A model generated the notes under the pieces. The model was given only the letters and a program-made list of their open reading frames with translations, searched no databases and had not been told where the DNA came from. A program made the position numbers and the translations under genes. DNA of 11,266 nt. Origin: Syntrophaceae bacterium UBA5619 (lineage in GTDB: Bacteria > Desulfobacterota > Syntrophia > Syntrophales > UBA5619). The stretch spans positions 1 to 11,266 of the forward strand of contig DIKL01000007.1 in NCBI GenBank assembly GCA_002424545.1, written 5' to 3'. Position 1 is the stretch's first letter. Every line of letters starts with the position of its first letter. Below, one piece after another: positions 1 through 8,750 of the stretch.

Positions 1-23
1 TTCGATCCTCGCCAGCTCCACCA
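1..23 (+). tRNA. 3' end of a tRNA, probably tRNA-Ala (5' part outside window)
   Basis: The first 23 bases read as a T-loop (TTCGATC), the 3' strand of the T-stem (CTCGC), the 3' strand of the acceptor stem (CAGCTCC), discriminator A73 and an encoded CCA. The spacing is exactly canonical. U70 with A73 is what a G3:U70 tRNA-Ala would show, and the tail closely resembles that of E. coli tRNA-Ala as I remember it. The anticodon and 5' half lie outside the window, so the isotype is inference. A terminator follows at once, so this is the last gene of its transcript and not a spacer tRNA inside an rRNA operon. Confidence 0.75.
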
Positions 24-31
24 GATCGATC

Positions 32-64
32 AAAGGGGTTAAGAGTTGTTAACCCCTTTTTCTT
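32..64 (+). terminator. Intrinsic terminator of the tRNA transcript
   Basis: An 11-bp perfect stem (32-42 with 49-59, arms AAAGGGGTTAA / TTAACCCCTTT) encloses the 6-base loop GAGTTG. It runs into the T-rich tail TTTTTCTT. It begins 8 bases after the tRNA CCA. Because the left arm starts with A residues, it could also work on the minus strand. Confidence 0.9.
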
Positions 65-367
65 GTTTGGAATAATCCGTGGAAAATCCAGAGTTGCTTT
101 GGTCGTGTGCTTCGCCGCATGGATCATGCCCCGTCCGAATGGATAGGGGCGTGAATGAAGACCGGCTGATCCCGGTGTCCCACTGCGCAGGTCGATTGCC
201 GACGGAAGCACCCGATGAAAACGCTTGACAACGATCGGCTAAATCGTGAGAATTCAAAAAAAGCAATGCTGCGGAAGACATGGGGGCAATGGAGGGGAAT
301 TGAGGAATAATAGCAGATGCTCGAGTCGTCATCGGAAGATCGTCAACGCTGGAAGGAGGAGGATCAC
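65..367. other. Intergenic spacer between tRNA terminator and mscL
   Basis: About 300 bases without a credible gene. A 97-codon frame on the minus strand overlaps the terminator, has no recognisable family and looks like chance. The only signals I can support are the promoter-like element at 225-253 and the mscL ribosome binding site at about 355-363. Nothing recognisable lies in 65-224. tRNA 3' ends are common phage or island attachment sites, but no integrase or repeat of the tRNA tail is visible. Confidence 0.6.
225..253 (+). promoter_or_regulatory. Candidate sigma-70 promoter for mscL
   Basis: A perfect -35 hexamer TTGACA (225-230), a 17-base spacer and a -10-like GAGAAT (248-253, 4 of 6 matches). 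This would give a 5' leader of roughly 105 bases before mscL. The spacer itself is an inverted repeat (ACGAT 231-235, ATCGT 243-247), which could be an operator or chance. Confidence 0.4.
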
Positions 368-772
368 ATGAGCATGTTAAAGGAATTTAAGGAGTTCGCC
401 GTTAAAGGGAATGTCGTGGACATGGCCGTGGGCATCATTATCGGAGTCGCCTTCGGCAAGATCGTTTCTTCAGCGGTCAGTGATGTGATTATGCCGCCCA
501 TCGGTCTGCTGGTCGGAGGGATCGAATTCAGCAAGCTTGCCATTGTTTTAAAAGGGGTTGCAGGCGATCCAGCGGCCGTGGTCATTGCCTACGGCAAGTT
601 CCTCCAAACGGTCGTCGATTTTGTCATCGTCACATTCGTGATCTTTCTGTTGGTGAAAGCGATCAATGCAATGAAACGAAAAGAAGAAGCCGCCCCTTCC
701 ACTCCACCGGTACCCTCAAAGGAGGAGACGTTGCTTGCGGAAATTCGCGATATCCTGAAGGAAAAACGATAA
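368..772 (+). CDS. mscL: Large-conductance mechanosensitive channel MscL
   Basis: This 134-residue protein forms a homopentameric inner-membrane pore that opens under membrane tension and releases solutes during osmotic downshock. The start is the ATG at 368, preceded by a purine-rich AGGAGGAGG about 5 bases upstream. It gives the family N-terminus [20 protein letters not shown], a short amphipathic helix followed by the pore-lining TM1 (about 16-43, with [20 protein letters not shown]). A periplasmic loop (about 44-73) and TM2 (about 74-99) follow. The C-terminal tail has a charged/proline linker and the conserved helix ending EIRDILKE. An upstream in-frame ATG at 317 adds 17 residues with no family counterpart and was rejected. 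The gene seems monocistronic, with a hairpin after the stop. Length and motifs match the family closely. Confidence 0.97.
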   Translation: MSMLKEFKEFAVKGNVVDMAVGIIIGVAFGKIVSSAVSDVIMPPIGLLVGGIEFSKLAIVLKGVAGDPAAVVIAYGKFLQTVVDFVIVTFVIFLLVKAINAMKRKEEAAPSTPPVPSKEETLLAEIRDILKEKR

Positions 773-811
773 ACCAACCGTCGAATACGGACGAAATCCA
801 ATCGCATCCGC

Positions 812-847
812 CCGGACCGGCCATTTCGGCTGGTCCGGATTGTTCTT
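812..847 (+). terminator. Probable terminator of mscL, in the convergent gap
   Basis: An 11-bp GC-rich stem (812-822 CCGGACCGGCC with 828-838 GGCTGGTCCGG, one T-G pair) has loop ATTTC and is followed by the weak T-rich stretch ATTGTTCTT. It sits between the mscL stop and the stop of the convergent ppiD-like gene, overlapping that stop codon. The reverse orientation has no T-run after the stem, so it probably serves mscL. Confidence 0.65.
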
Positions 848-2447
848 ACAGATCCTTGACGTCACGGGTGAATAGGAGACGCCCCTCTTTGATCAGGGCA
901 GCCTTGCTTCCCTCGATCCAAGCCTTCATTGCCTCCGTTTTCTTCGCTCGGGTCAGATAATTCGCAATCGCGGTTTTCTGGGAAGCGAAATCTTTTTCGT
1001 CCACGCTGCCCTTTCCCTTGAGCCCGAGGATCACGTAATTTCCGTCAATGGCGTAGGTCTGTTCCGGGTAAGGCTTCTTTTCGGAGAGCTGGAAAAGCGC
1101 CTCCGTCAGCTCGGGGGAGGAGCCCAGCTTGGGAACGGCGCCTCCGGGTTGGAAGATACCCGTTTCCGTGATCTTCAACCCCTTTTCTGCGACCACGGCC
1201 GCCAGCGCCTCCCCTTTCCTGAGACGGACAAGCAGGTCGTCCGCTTCCTTCTTCGCCAGGCGCTTCGACTCCGTTTCCCGATACTGTTTTTCTACCTCGG
1301 CTTCGATCTCCTTCAGGGGAGGCAGGTAGGGCGCCTTCTTTGCCTCCATCTGAACGACGTAGTATCCCTTTTCCCCCTGAAGCACGCGGCTGATCTCCTT
1401 TGGTTCCAGACGCGAAACGATCTTGACGAAATCGGCAATCGGTTTGAATTCCGACGGAACGTCGTTGATCCTGAAAAAACCTGTCTTTTGCACCTTCAGT
1501 TTCTTATGCGCCGCATAAGCATCGAAGTTTTCTTCCTGGTAGATGGTATCATGGGCCTTCTTGGCTTCGTCCGAGGCCGCAGTCATCCCGGCGCTCTGCC
1601 CCAGCGTCTCGATGATCTTCTCCCGGACTTCGGCAATAGGCTGTGTTTTGTCACCCTTCTTCCACTGGGCTTTGTTCCGTTCGTAATAATCATTGATCTC
1701 CACGTCGGAGATCTTTGCGCTTGCGGCGTAATCCCCGGCCATGAACGCCAGGTATTTGACCTGCAGCTGTTCGGGGACGCGGAACTGCCCCTCGCGAGAC
1801 TTGAGGAAAGCCTCCAGATCGGCGGGGGCCGGCTTGACTCCGTCAAAAAAAGACTGGGGAGAAATCCGAATGAAATCGACATTGATTTTCTCGTTCTGCA
1901 TCACATAGAGGTCGTGGATCTCTTGATCCGACACCTTTATTCCCTCCTGGATAAGATCCTCCACCTTGAGGGTGATCAGCATTTTTTGCTGAAGATCTTC
2001 AAACTCTTCCGGAGACATTTTGCTGTTCCTGAGGGTCTGCTGATAGATCCTTTCGTCGAAAACGCCGTTCCGCTGAAAGGCGGGATAGGCCAAAATGGCC
2101 GCCTGGACATCCTCGTCGGTCACCCGGACGTTCATCTCCTCAGCCTTCTTCAGAACAACCGACTGATTGATCAGATTGTCCAGCGCCTGCTGCTTGAGGT
2201 TCAGCGCCTTGACCATCTCCTCTGTCAGCTCCTGGCCGAAACGCTGACGATACATGTCCAGCATGTTCTGGTATTCCCGTTGAAAATCGACATAGACAAT
2301 CGGTTTGCCGTCGATCATGGCGATCCGCTCCGCCCTCTGACTTCCGCCCATCGAACCGAAATAGAAGACAAAGACGATCACGATGATCCCCAGGATGATC
2401 TTCATGAGCCAGTTTCTGGCGTGTTTTCGCATGAGGTTGAGCAACAT
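846..2447 (-). CDS. ppiD: Membrane-anchored PpiD/SurA-like periplasmic chaperone, parvulin domain not recognisable
   Basis: A 533-residue protein with the PpiD plan: a short basic N-terminus (MRKHARNWLMK), one membrane anchor (about 14-32), then a SurA_N-type helical chaperone domain (about 40-185). That domain includes the family features IDGKPI, LKQQALDNLINQSVVLKKAEE and VSDQEI. PpiD proteins sit at the SecYEG exit and assist folding of exported proteins. E. coli PpiD is about 620 residues with a central parvulin domain. Here I find neither the parvulin histidine motif nor the GGDLGW-like segment, and the deficit of about 90 residues is close to one such domain. Two similar segments (about 305-370 and 412-478) make up the C-terminal part. 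The start ATG at 2447 has a GGGGG purine tract upstream; a Met at codon 6 has none. It is transcribed towards mscL and away from mreB. The symbol is tentative. Confidence 0.85.
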   Translation of the reverse strand: MLLNLMRKHARNWLMKIILGIIVIVFVFYFGSMGGSQRAERIAMIDGKPIVYVDFQREYQNMLDMYRQRFGQELTEEMVKALNLKQQALDNLINQSVVLKKAEEMNVRVTDEDVQAAILAYPAFQRNGVFDERIYQQTLRNSKMSPEEFEDLQQKMLITLKVEDLIQEGIKVSDQEIHDLYVMQNEKINVDFIRISPQSFFDGVKPAPADLEAFLKSREGQFRVPEQLQVKYLAFMAGDYAASAKISDVEINDYYERNKAQWKKGDKTQPIAEVREKIIETLGQSAGMTAASDEAKKAHDTIYQEENFDAYAAHKKLKVQKTGFFRINDVPSEFKPIADFVKIVSRLEPKEISRVLQGEKGYYVVQMEAKKAPYLPPLKEIEAEVEKQYRETESKRLAKKEADDLLVRLRKGEALAAVVAEKGLKITETGIFQPGGAVPKLGSSPELTEALFQLSEKKPYPEQTYAIDGNYVILGLKGKGSVDEKDFASQKTAIANYLTRAKKTEAMKAWIEGSKAALIKEGRLLFTRDVKDL

Positions 2448-2571
2448 CCCTTTTCCCCCGTTCTTGATTTGAAATGATTTAAAAATGAAAACGGATCTTT
2501 TCGGGGACCGGCATTTCGACCGACCCCGGCGACGCCGTTCCGTAGCGCTGCGTCGATGTCCGGCTTAGTAG

Positions 2572-3756
<1,185 letters not shown>

Positions 3757-3785
3757 GATCCTGCGCCATCGTTTGTGGCTGAAAG

Positions 3786-4613
3786 ATGCTGATTCCCAGG
3801 AAATACCTCTCCCTTGCCGCGGTGGCGGTTCTATTGCTCCTCTCCCTGGCCGTTCTCTCCTACAGCGTGGTCAGACGGTCCGAGACCGGCTTCCTTAGAA
3901 AAATGGTGCTCGAGGCGGCGGCTCCCGTCGAAGATGCCGTCAACATTTCGCTTGGGGCGGTGGATGATGCTTGGAAGAGGTACATCTTTCTGGTCGGCAT
4001 CGGGGATGAAAATAGGCGGTTGCGGCGGGAAAACACCGCCCTCAGCGAACAGCTCAACCGTTACCGCGAAGGTTACCTCGAAGGAATACGTCTTCAGAAA
4101 CTCCTCGACCTCCAGGACGGGTTGTCCAAACGGGTCGTGACGGCGAGGGTGGTCGACCACAGCCGCGCCTCTCTGTTCAAGACGATCCTGATCAACAAGG
4201 GGACCGCCCATGGATTGCGGGTGGGATTCCCGGTTTTATCCGAACAAGGAGTGGTGGGACGGATTATTGAAACCGCCTGGAATGCCTCCCAGGTCCTGCT
4301 GCTGATCGACGGAAACAGCAATATCGACGGACTGATTCAACGGAGCCGCGCCCAAGGGGTGCTCCAGGGCGCCGGATCGGCGGGATGCAGCTTGAAATAC
4401 ATCTCCCGGGCGGAAGAAGTGCTTCCGGGTGATGTGGTTCTGTCCTCCGGCCTGGCCGGTGTATTTCCCAAGGGATTGCTTCTCGGCGTCGTCACGGGCG
4501 CCTTCCGGACGGGGGAAGGTCTCTTTCAGAAGATTGATGTGGCGCCCGCCGTGGAGATCGGGAAGTTGGAGGAGGTCCTGGCCCTGATTCCGGATCCGGG
4601 GACCGGAAAATGA
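3786..4613 (+). CDS. mreC: Cell shape-determining protein MreC
   Basis: A 275-residue bitopic membrane protein that links cytoplasmic MreB to periplasmic wall enzymes and activates PBP2/RodA. It has a basic N-terminus (MLIPRKY), one TM helix (about 9-27), a periplasmic dimerising coiled coil (about 72-108, rich in E, R, L and N, with ENRRLRRENTALSEQL), then the MreC beta domains. Family features there are VVDHSRASLFKTILINKG (122-139) and the GDVVLSSGLAGVFPKGL region (215-231). Length is typical. The ribosome binding site before ATG 3786 is weak, suggesting coupling to mreB translation. The stop overlaps the mreD start by 4 bases (ATGA). Confidence 0.96.
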   Translation: MLIPRKYLSLAAVAVLLLLSLAVLSYSVVRRSETGFLRKMVLEAAAPVEDAVNISLGAVDDAWKRYIFLVGIGDENRRLRRENTALSEQLNRYREGYLEGIRLQKLLDLQDGLSKRVVTARVVDHSRASLFKTILINKGTAHGLRVGFPVLSEQGVVGRIIETAWNASQVLLLIDGNSNIDGLIQRSRAQGVLQGAGSAGCSLKYISRAEEVLPGDVVLSSGLAGVFPKGLLLGVVTGAFRTGEGLFQKIDVAPAVEIGKLEEVLALIPDPGTGK

Positions 4614-5122
4614 ACTATTATCTTCTTCTCCCCGTGTGGCTGTTTCTATTGGTGATCGTTCAGATTACGATTCTGGATCTCGTTTCTTTTGGATGGATCG
4701 AGATAGAGATCTCCATTATCGTCATCATCTATGCCGGATTTCACTTCGATGCCTTACGCGGGAGCATTCTCTCCCTGCTGATCGGTTTCTACCTGGATTG
4801 CCTGACCAGCACGATTTTCGGGCTTCACATGTTTCTGTATATGGTTGTCTATGGCCTCTCTCGAATCGTCAGGGAGAATGCCTACGCCGGGAAGCCCGGC
4901 CTGATCGCATGTTTTTCCGGATTCTGCACACTCCTGGAAGGCGTGGCGATCGTTCTTCTGTACCGTTTTGTCTTTGGTTCGAATCTCCTTCATGAGATTC
5001 CGAAGATCCTTGTTCCGCGGGCTATTGCGGTTGGATTGCTCAGCCCCATTCTTTTCAGTCTATTTCGACGGTTCGAGGTTTTTTTGAATGTGGAAGATCG
5101 GCGCCCCGATCGACGGATATGA
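4610..5122 (+). CDS. mreD: Rod shape-determining membrane protein MreD
   Basis: A 170-residue, very hydrophobic protein with about five predicted membrane helices, the expected size and topology for MreD, the integral-membrane partner of MreC in the elongasome. Family-like elements are the DCLTSTIFGLHMFLYMVVYG segment (about 63-82) and the SRIVREN loop just after it. The ATG overlaps the mreC stop as ATGA, a hallmark of translational coupling. The 3' end overlaps mrdA by 35 bases in another frame. MreD diverges fast in sequence, so position between mreC and mrdA is a major part of the evidence. Confidence 0.93.
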   Translation: MNYYLLLPVWLFLLVIVQITILDLVSFGWIEIEISIIVIIYAGFHFDALRGSILSLLIGFYLDCLTSTIFGLHMFLYMVVYGLSRIVRENAYAGKPGLIACFSGFCTLLEGVAIVLLYRFVFGSNLLHEIPKILVPRAIAVGLLSPILFSLFRRFEVFLNVEDRRPDRRI

Positions 5123-6983
5123 GCCGGGTCGGGTTCGGCATAAAATCAGAATGCTGTTCATCGTCATCTCGCTCGCATTGATGCTTCTCGTGGCGCGGCT
5201 GTGGTACCTGCAGGTGATCAAGGGGGAGGAGCTGCGACAGCGCTCCGAAAACAACAGCGTTCGCCTGCGAAAAGTCAAGCCGATGCGGGGTCTGATCATG
5301 GACCATGGCCGGCGGATTCTGGCGGACAACCAGCCTTCTTTTGATATCGTCTTCGTTCCCAACCGGACAAGCGACATCCGGAAGGTCATCGACGAGATCA
5401 AAAGGCTCTATGCCGATCGTTCATTGACGTTTTTGCCTTCCTCCTCGTCCTTCGGACACGTGAAACCGTTCGTGCCCGTTTTCCTCGAACGGAACGTCAG
5501 CATGGAAAAGCGTGCCGTGGTGGAAACCCATGCCCTGGATCTTTCCGGTGTGATGACGGAGGTTTCACCCGTCCGGTATTACCTGAACGGGGAGATGACC
5601 GCACAGATGGTCGGTTTTACGGGAGAAGTGAATCGTGAAGAACTGGAACGGGACTTCACCGATGAGCTCACGGCGGGAGACATTATCGGAAAATTCGGCG
5701 TCGAGAAACTCCTGGATGCTCACCTCCGGGGGAAAAGCGGCGCCGAGCAGGTGGAGGTCAACGTCACCGGTAAAATGATCCGCTCTCTTGGCCGGATTCA
5801 GGCGGCGCCGGGCAACAATGTAGTACTGACCATCGATTCCGAACTCCAGAAGGCGGCATGGTCGGCCATAGGCGACCGGGCGGGTGCGGTGGTGGTTCTG
5901 GATCCTCGCAACGGAGCCGTACTTGCATTGGTCAGCTCGCCCTCGTTCGACCCGAACCTCTTCAGCGGAGGAATTTCCCACGACGACTGGGAAACGCTTT
6001 CCAACCATCCCAAGCATCCCATGGAAAACCGCTCGATCTCGGGACAGTATCCTCCCGGATCGACCTACAAGCCCATCGTGGCGGCGGCCGCGCTCGAAGA
6101 AGGGCTGATCACTCCGGAAACAACCTTCTACTGCAACGGTTCCTTCGAGTTGGGTGATCGGACCTTCCGTTGCTGGCAGGAAAAAGGTCACGGCAATGTC
6201 AATCTCCACCGTGCCATTGTGGAATCCTGCGATGTCTATTTCTACAATCTGGGGAAGAGGCTCGGCGTGGACCGGATCGCCGCCTATGCCCGAGCCTTCG
6301 GACTCGGCGCCCCGCTGGGAATCGACCTTCCCCGGGAGAAGGGCGGCCTGATCCCCACCAAGCAATGGAAGCTTTCCCGATTTCGGCAGGCCTGGCAGAC
6401 CGGTGAAACCATCTCCATCGCCATCGGACAGGGATTCAACCTTGTAACTCCGCTCCAACTTGCCAATGTCTATGCGGTCCTGGCGAACGGCGGCAGTCTT
6501 TATCGGCCCCGGCTCTTAAAACAGCTTGAATCTTCCGACGGTCGTATCGTAAAGGTATATGAGCCGGAGAAGCAAGCCGTACTATCGGTCAACCCTCAGA
6601 ACATTCAGATCATCAACCGGGCATTGTGGGGGGTGGTGAATGAAAAAGGGGGAACGGGGTACATCCTGAAAAGGAAAGAGCAGGATGTCTGCGGGAAGAC
6701 AGGAACCGCGCAGGTTATCGGGCTTCCCCAGGATGCAAAAGCTCGTAAAATGAGGCAGGCGTCGGGCGATTTTGGGGACCATGCAATCTTCGTCTGTTTT
6801 GCCCCTTACGCAAATCCGGAAATTGTGGTCGCGGTCATTCTGGAACACGCCGGTCACGGCGGCTCGGCGGCTGCCCCTGTAGCACGAAAGGTGATTGACG
6901 CCTATTTTGGGCGAAAACAGACAACAAAGACCCAGCCGCAGATGCATGAAACCGCGGACGTTCGGGAGATGCACAAGCCATGA
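5088..6983 (+). CDS. mrdA: Penicillin-binding protein 2 (elongation-specific D,D-transpeptidase)
   Basis: A 631-residue class B PBP that cross-links peptidoglycan during lateral growth, working with the RodA glycosyltransferase encoded next. It has a short cytoplasmic N-terminus, one TM anchor (about 22-41), a dimerisation/pedestal domain starting with MRGLIMDHGRRILADN (66-81), and a C-terminal transpeptidase domain. All three catalytic motifs are present: SxxK as STYK (Ser325, Lys328), SxN/D as SCD (380-382) and KTG (537-539, in CGKTGTAQV). C349, C362, H368 and C381 are placed like the zinc site described for E. coli PBP2 (inference). The start ATG 5088 has GAGG 9 bases upstream and lies inside mreD; the next Met (22) would remove the cytoplasmic segment. 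The stop overlaps rodA by 4 bases. Confidence 0.97.
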   Translation: MWKIGAPIDGYEPGRVRHKIRMLFIVISLALMLLVARLWYLQVIKGEELRQRSENNSVRLRKVKPMRGLIMDHGRRILADNQPSFDIVFVPNRTSDIRKVIDEIKRLYADRSLTFLPSSSSFGHVKPFVPVFLERNVSMEKRAVVETHALDLSGVMTEVSPVRYYLNGEMTAQMVGFTGEVNREELERDFTDELTAGDIIGKFGVEKLLDAHLRGKSGAEQVEVNVTGKMIRSLGRIQAAPGNNVVLTIDSELQKAAWSAIGDRAGAVVVLDPRNGAVLALVSSPSFDPNLFSGGISHDDWETLSNHPKHPMENRSISGQYPPGSTYKPIVAAAALEEGLITPETTFYCNGSFELGDRTFRCWQEKGHGNVNLHRAIVESCDVYFYNLGKRLGVDRIAAYARAFGLGAPLGIDLPREKGGLIPTKQWKLSRFRQAWQTGETISIAIGQGFNLVTPLQLANVYAVLANGGSLYRPRLLKQLESSDGRIVKVYEPEKQAVLSVNPQNIQIINRALWGVVNEKGGTGYILKRKEQDVCGKTGTAQVIGLPQDAKARKMRQASGDFGDHAIFVCFAPYANPEIVVAVILEHAGHGGSAAAPVARKVIDAYFGRKQTTKTQPQMHETADVREMHKP

Positions 6984-8095
6984 TCAAATTGGACCGCCGT
7001 CTTCTTTTAAACTTCGACTGGACCCTTTTTGTTCTGGTCCTGATCATCAGCGGCATAGGTCTGCTGAACATCTACAGTGCCGGGTTCAGTATCGCCGACC
7101 TTCGCCAGACGCCGCTCTACATCAAACAACTCCAGTGGATCCTGATCGGCATTGTAGGAATGGCCCTGGCCTTCTTCATCGATTACCGTTTTCTCAGCCG
7201 TCATGCATATGTTCTCTACGGCATCTCCATCATTCTCCTTCTCGTGGTTTTTACCGCCGGTTATGCGACGCGGGGATCTCAGCGCTGGATCCTCATCGGC
7301 GGTTTCACCTTCCAGCCTTCTGAGCTGGTCAAGCTGACGGTTATTCTCGCGTTGGCTAAATATTTCGACCGCCATCAGTTTGCTCGCGGATATCGTTTGA
7401 CCGAACTGCTTGTCCCTTTCCTAATCGTTCTTGTCCCGTTCCTGCTGATCCTCAAGCAGCCGGATCTGGGAACGGGGCTGATCCTGTTCATCCTGTTCTT
7501 GTCGATCGTCTTCTATGTCGGACTGGATTGGAAAGCGCTGCTGATCGCCGCCGTCGGGGGGATTATCCTGATTCCGATCGGCTGGCATTTTCTCAAAGAT
7601 TACCAGCGGGAGCGGATGTTGACTTTCTTCAGTCCCGATCGCGATCCGCTGGGTTCGGGCTACCACATCATCCAGTCGATGATCGCCGTCGGGTCGGGAG
7701 GATTTTTCGGAAAGGGATTTCTGAAGGGTTCCCAGACCCAGCTCAAATTTCTTCCCGAGCAGCAAACCGATTTCGTCTTTTCCGTTTTTGCCGAGGAGTG
7801 GGGTTTCCTGGGAGGAATCATCCTACTCGTTCTTTTTCTATTCCTGATCCTGTGGGGACTGAAGATAATGATCCACTCCAAGGACTACCTGGGGGCGCTG
7901 ATCGCCCTCGGGATTACCATGCTGATCTTCTGGGAGGTGTTCATCAACATCGGAATGGTCTTGGGAATTCTTCCCGTTGTAGGAATTCCGCTGCCCTTCC
8001 TCAGCTACGGCGGTTCGTCGATGGTGGTTTTGATGATGACCGTTGGTTTGCTGATGAATATCAGTGTTCGCAGATTCATTCTTCAATCGTCTTGA
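6980..8095 (+). CDS. rodA: Peptidoglycan glycosyltransferase RodA (SEDS family)
   Basis: A 371-residue polytopic inner-membrane protein with about ten membrane helices. RodA is the SEDS glycan polymerase that uses lipid II and partners with PBP2. Signature segments are SQRWILIGGFTFQPSELVK (100-118), KQPDLGTG (159-166), the loop EQQTDFVFSVFAEEWGF (260-276) and the C-terminal PFLSYGGSS (339-347). Glu115, Asp162 and Asp264 match acidic residues known to matter in RodA/FtsW. The ATG overlaps the mrdA stop as ATGA, so the pair is co-translated, in keeping with their 1:1 complex. RodA rather than FtsW is supported by the mreBCD-mrdA context. Length is normal. Confidence 0.97.
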   Translation: MIKLDRRLLLNFDWTLFVLVLIISGIGLLNIYSAGFSIADLRQTPLYIKQLQWILIGIVGMALAFFIDYRFLSRHAYVLYGISIILLLVVFTAGYATRGSQRWILIGGFTFQPSELVKLTVILALAKYFDRHQFARGYRLTELLVPFLIVLVPFLLILKQPDLGTGLILFILFLSIVFYVGLDWKALLIAAVGGIILIPIGWHFLKDYQRERMLTFFSPDRDPLGSGYHIIQSMIAVGSGGFFGKGFLKGSQTQLKFLPEQQTDFVFSVFAEEWGFLGGIILLVLFLFLILWGLKIMIHSKDYLGALIALGITMLIFWEVFINIGMVLGILPVVGIPLPFLSYGGSSMVVLMMTVGLLMNISVRRFILQSS

Positions 8096-8119
8096 AAACG
8101 ATCCGAAAGGAGTAACGTC

Positions 8120-8521
8120 ATGCTGGGCAAAAAGACAAAGGAAGAGGAAGAGGTCAGGGCCTTTCTGGGGAAAGGGGCCGAGTTCAACGGCAAGCTGATG
8201 TTCAACGGTTCGGTCCGGATCGACGGGGATTTCAAGGGAGAAATTTACGGCAGCGGCACGCTGGTGATCGGTGAAGGCGCCGATCTTGAGGCTGATATCC
8301 GTGTGGACAGTGTTATGATCAGCGGCGAGGTGCGCGGACAGATCGAAGTCAAGAAGCAAATCCGGATCTACTCGACGGGCAAGCTGTTGGGAGATCTCAA
8401 CACACCCCTTTTTTCGGTCGAGGAAGGGGCCTTTTTTGAAGGTACCTGCCACATGACTCGCAAAGAAGCCGAGGCACATGACCTTCTTCTTGGAAATCTC
8501 GAAACCGACGAAAAGAGATGA
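8120..8521 (+). CDS. Bactofilin (polymer-forming cytoskeletal protein)
   Basis: A 133-residue protein with the single bactofilin/DUF583 domain (about 14-112), a right-handed beta-helix that self-assembles into filaments without nucleotide. The core shows the regular short beta-rung pattern with glycines, e.g. FNGSVRIDGDFKGEI (28-42) and MISGEVRGQIEV (66-77). The N-terminus is charged (KKTKEEEE) and the C-terminal tail acidic. Bactofilins localise wall enzymes, chromosome-segregation proteins or appendages in various bacteria. The ATG has AAGGAG (8106-8111) 8 bases upstream. The gene follows rodA after 24 bases and probably belongs to the same transcript, hinting at a role in cell shape. Whether it corresponds to BacA, BacM or another subgroup cannot be told from sequence alone. 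Confidence 0.93.
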   Translation: MLGKKTKEEEEVRAFLGKGAEFNGKLMFNGSVRIDGDFKGEIYGSGTLVIGEGADLEADIRVDSVMISGEVRGQIEVKKQIRIYSTGKLLGDLNTPLFSVEEGAFFEGTCHMTRKEAEAHDLLLGNLETDEKR

Positions 8522-8592
8522 GGCGGCCGGATTCCGTCGAAAAATCCGAAAGGTCGGATGGGCCGGAACGACAAAAATGTTTGATGCGCGCC

Positions 8593-8633
8593 TTCGGGAG
8601 CCGATTTTCAAATGGTGGAAAGCGGCTCTCGGA
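8593..8633. repeat. Long near-perfect inverted repeat
   Basis: Arms 8593-8609 and 8617-8633 pair over 17 positions with one A-G mismatch and two G-T pairs, around the 7-base loop AAATGGT. The outer part is GC-rich (GGGAGCCG / CGGCTCTC). No T-run follows on either strand, so it is not a standard intrinsic terminator. It may be an RNA stem protecting the 3' end of the bactofilin mRNA, or a protein-binding site. Confidence 0.6.
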
Positions 8634-8706
8634 TGGACAATGGACCGCAGTGCCGTCGATCCAGACGGGGTTGGTCCGAACGTCTTTTCTACGGGAGTCT
8701 TTTCTC

Positions 8707-8733
8707 TTGACAGTATGCAAGGAATGAGATAAA
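8707..8733 (+). promoter_or_regulatory. Candidate promoter inside the geneless interval
   Basis: A perfect TTGACA (8707-8712) is followed by GATAAA (8728-8733, 4 of 6 matches to TATAAT) at a short 15-base spacing; at 17 bases the hexamer is TAAAGA (3 of 6). If active it would start a transcript near 8740 that runs into the terminator at 9069-9102 or on into the atp genes. Confidence 0.35.
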
Positions 8734-8750
8734 GACTCTACCGCGAACGG

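Noticed and set aside
1..64. tRNA 3' end as an integration site of a mobile element
   Set aside because: No integrase, no direct repeat of the tRNA tail and only core genes downstream.
39..332. 97-codon minus-strand frame between the tRNA and mscL
   Set aside because: It overlaps the tRNA terminator and has low-complexity Ser/Ala-rich sequence with no family.
317..367. Upstream in-frame ATG extending mscL by 17 residues
   Set aside because: MscL proteins start at the MSMLKEF equivalent and the strong ribosome binding site lies after this ATG.
1149..2477. Long open frame (442 codons) on the + strand opposite the ppiD-like gene
   Set aside because: No recognisable family, no ribosome binding site. 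It arises from GC-biased codon positions of the real minus-strand gene.
5565..6458. 297-codon frame antisense to mrdA
   Set aside because: Shadow of a strongly conserved PBP2 gene; its translation shows no domain.
8663..8690. Possible terminator AGACG...CGTCT followed by TTTCT
   Set aside because: The stem is short with a large or bulged loop, and it competes with the better nested pairing at 8641-8678; too weak to call.
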